64,000 bases of DNA from Virgibacillus dokdonensis (GTDB taxonomy: Bacteria > Bacillota > Bacilli > Bacillales > Amphibacillaceae): contig NZ_LT745763.1 of NCBI RefSeq assembly GCF_900166595.1, forward strand, positions 715,315 to 779,314, written 5' to 3'. A program made the translations under genes and the position numbers. Numbering within the stretch: position 1 is the first letter of the stretch; the number at the start of each line of letters is the position of its first letter. Of the stretch, positions 63,736-64,000 are shown one piece after another. A model generated the notes under the pieces. That model ran no database searches. It was not told the DNA's origin and saw only the letters and a program-made list of their open reading frames with translations.

Positions 63736-64000
63736 CTATGTCTTTAACATAGATGCTGCTTTGTATCCAAGGATATTCACGGGATCTTTTGGACTGGAAT
63801 AAGGCGGTGCATAGGCAAGCTCTATTTCTTGCAAATCAAAAACAGTAAGCTTTCCTTTAATAGCAGTTGATAAAATGGCCAACCGTTTATCAGCACCTGC
63901 ATAGCCAACTACTTGTCCACCGTAAATCTGCCCATCTTTAGCATCAAATAAAACTTTGATCCAAAGTTTGTCTGCAGAAGGAAAATAACTAGCATTCGAT
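63736..64000 (-). CDS. CoA-disulfide reductase-like flavoprotein, C-terminal part
   Basis: Partial: the gene enters from the right edge and ends at 63736-63738. The visible 87 residues are the dimerisation domain of a pyridine nucleotide-disulfide oxidoreductase: LWIKVLFDAKDGQIYGGQVVG, ADKRLAILSTAIKGKLTV and the diagnostic LAYAPPYSSPKDPVNILGY, as in CoA-disulfide reductases and NADH oxidases/peroxidases. The protein ends soon after that motif, so it lacks the extra C-terminal rhodanese found in some relatives. The FAD and NADPH domains lie outside the window. Confidence 0.88.
   Translation of the reverse strand, partial: SNASYFPSADKLWIKVLFDAKDGQIYGGQVVGYAGADKRLAILSTAIKGKLTVFDLQEIELAYAPPYSSPKDPVNILGYKAASMLKT

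Overview
The window is AT-rich, Gram-positive DNA, most likely a Bacillaceae chromosome, perhaps a Virgibacillus/Oceanobacillus-type genus (inference). The evidence is B. subtilis-like families throughout: MetI under an S-box, GntR with its B. subtilis operator, a methylcitrate cluster, a Spo0E-like peptide, HemAT, YfmR and Yrk-type sulfur genes. Strong AGGAGG ribosome sites often precede TTG or GTG starts. Genes lie on both strands in short operons. No tRNA, rRNA, CRISPR array or prophage was seen.

Layout. 1-3.1 kb: a rolling-circle plasmid Rep remnant, a PadR regulator with two VanZ-like membrane proteins, and a broken DUF4177 gene. 3.2-6.2 kb: a BHMT-like homocysteine methyltransferase and metI, divided into two units, each with its own promoter, SAM-I riboswitch and terminator. 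6.4-7.6 kb: Mn catalase and a DUF2642 protein. 8.1-11.3 kb: a LysR regulator divergent from malate synthase G. 11.7-17 kb: a membrane protein, an MFS exporter, a macro-domain protein and gntR-gntP with a 40-bp palindromic operator. 17.2-21.8 kb: a LysR regulator divergent from methylcitrate synthase, dehydratase and methylisocitrate lyase. 22-28 kb: a Spo0E-like protein, then a LevR-type activator and a sigma-54-dependent cellobiose/lactose-family PTS lacking a glycosidase. 28-34.5 kb: a PadR/HAAS pair, a catalytically gutted AadK, an S66 peptidase, an aldehyde dehydrogenase and a P1 peptidase. 34.8-38.9 kb: CdaR-type regulator and glycolate oxidase GlcDF. Together with malate synthase G this suggests glycolate/glyoxylate use.

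39.1-46.9 kb is the most coherent accessory region: a CstR-like persulfide-sensing repressor, five rhodanese or rhodanese-like domains, two TusA domains, two DsrE proteins, a SulP transporter overlapping a beta-carbonic anhydrase, and a rhodanese-persulfide dioxygenase. Palindromic ATACC(C)-N-GGGTAT sites overlap two of its promoters. This looks like a sulfide/sulfane-sulfur response regulon.

47-54 kb: HemAT, a coiled-coil protein with exact 42-bp repeats, an FMN riboswitch cut off from its usual genes, a group IIC-type intron placed directly after a terminator, and ribE-ribB-ribH (no ribD or ribA). 54.6-64 kb: a small membrane protein with ABC-F protein YfmR, two CBO0543-type paralogues, an unrecognised 578-aa membrane protein, a C45 Ntn-hydrolase, an unrecognised conserved protein, glycerol dehydrogenase and the C-terminus of a CoA-disulfide-reductase-like flavoprotein.

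A dispersed non-coding repeat family runs through the intergenic spaces. It has an AT-rich module A (start like actataggaaagtataaaa, end a cttggcgacaagccaag hairpin) and a GC-richer module B. Several copies begin right after rho-independent terminators.
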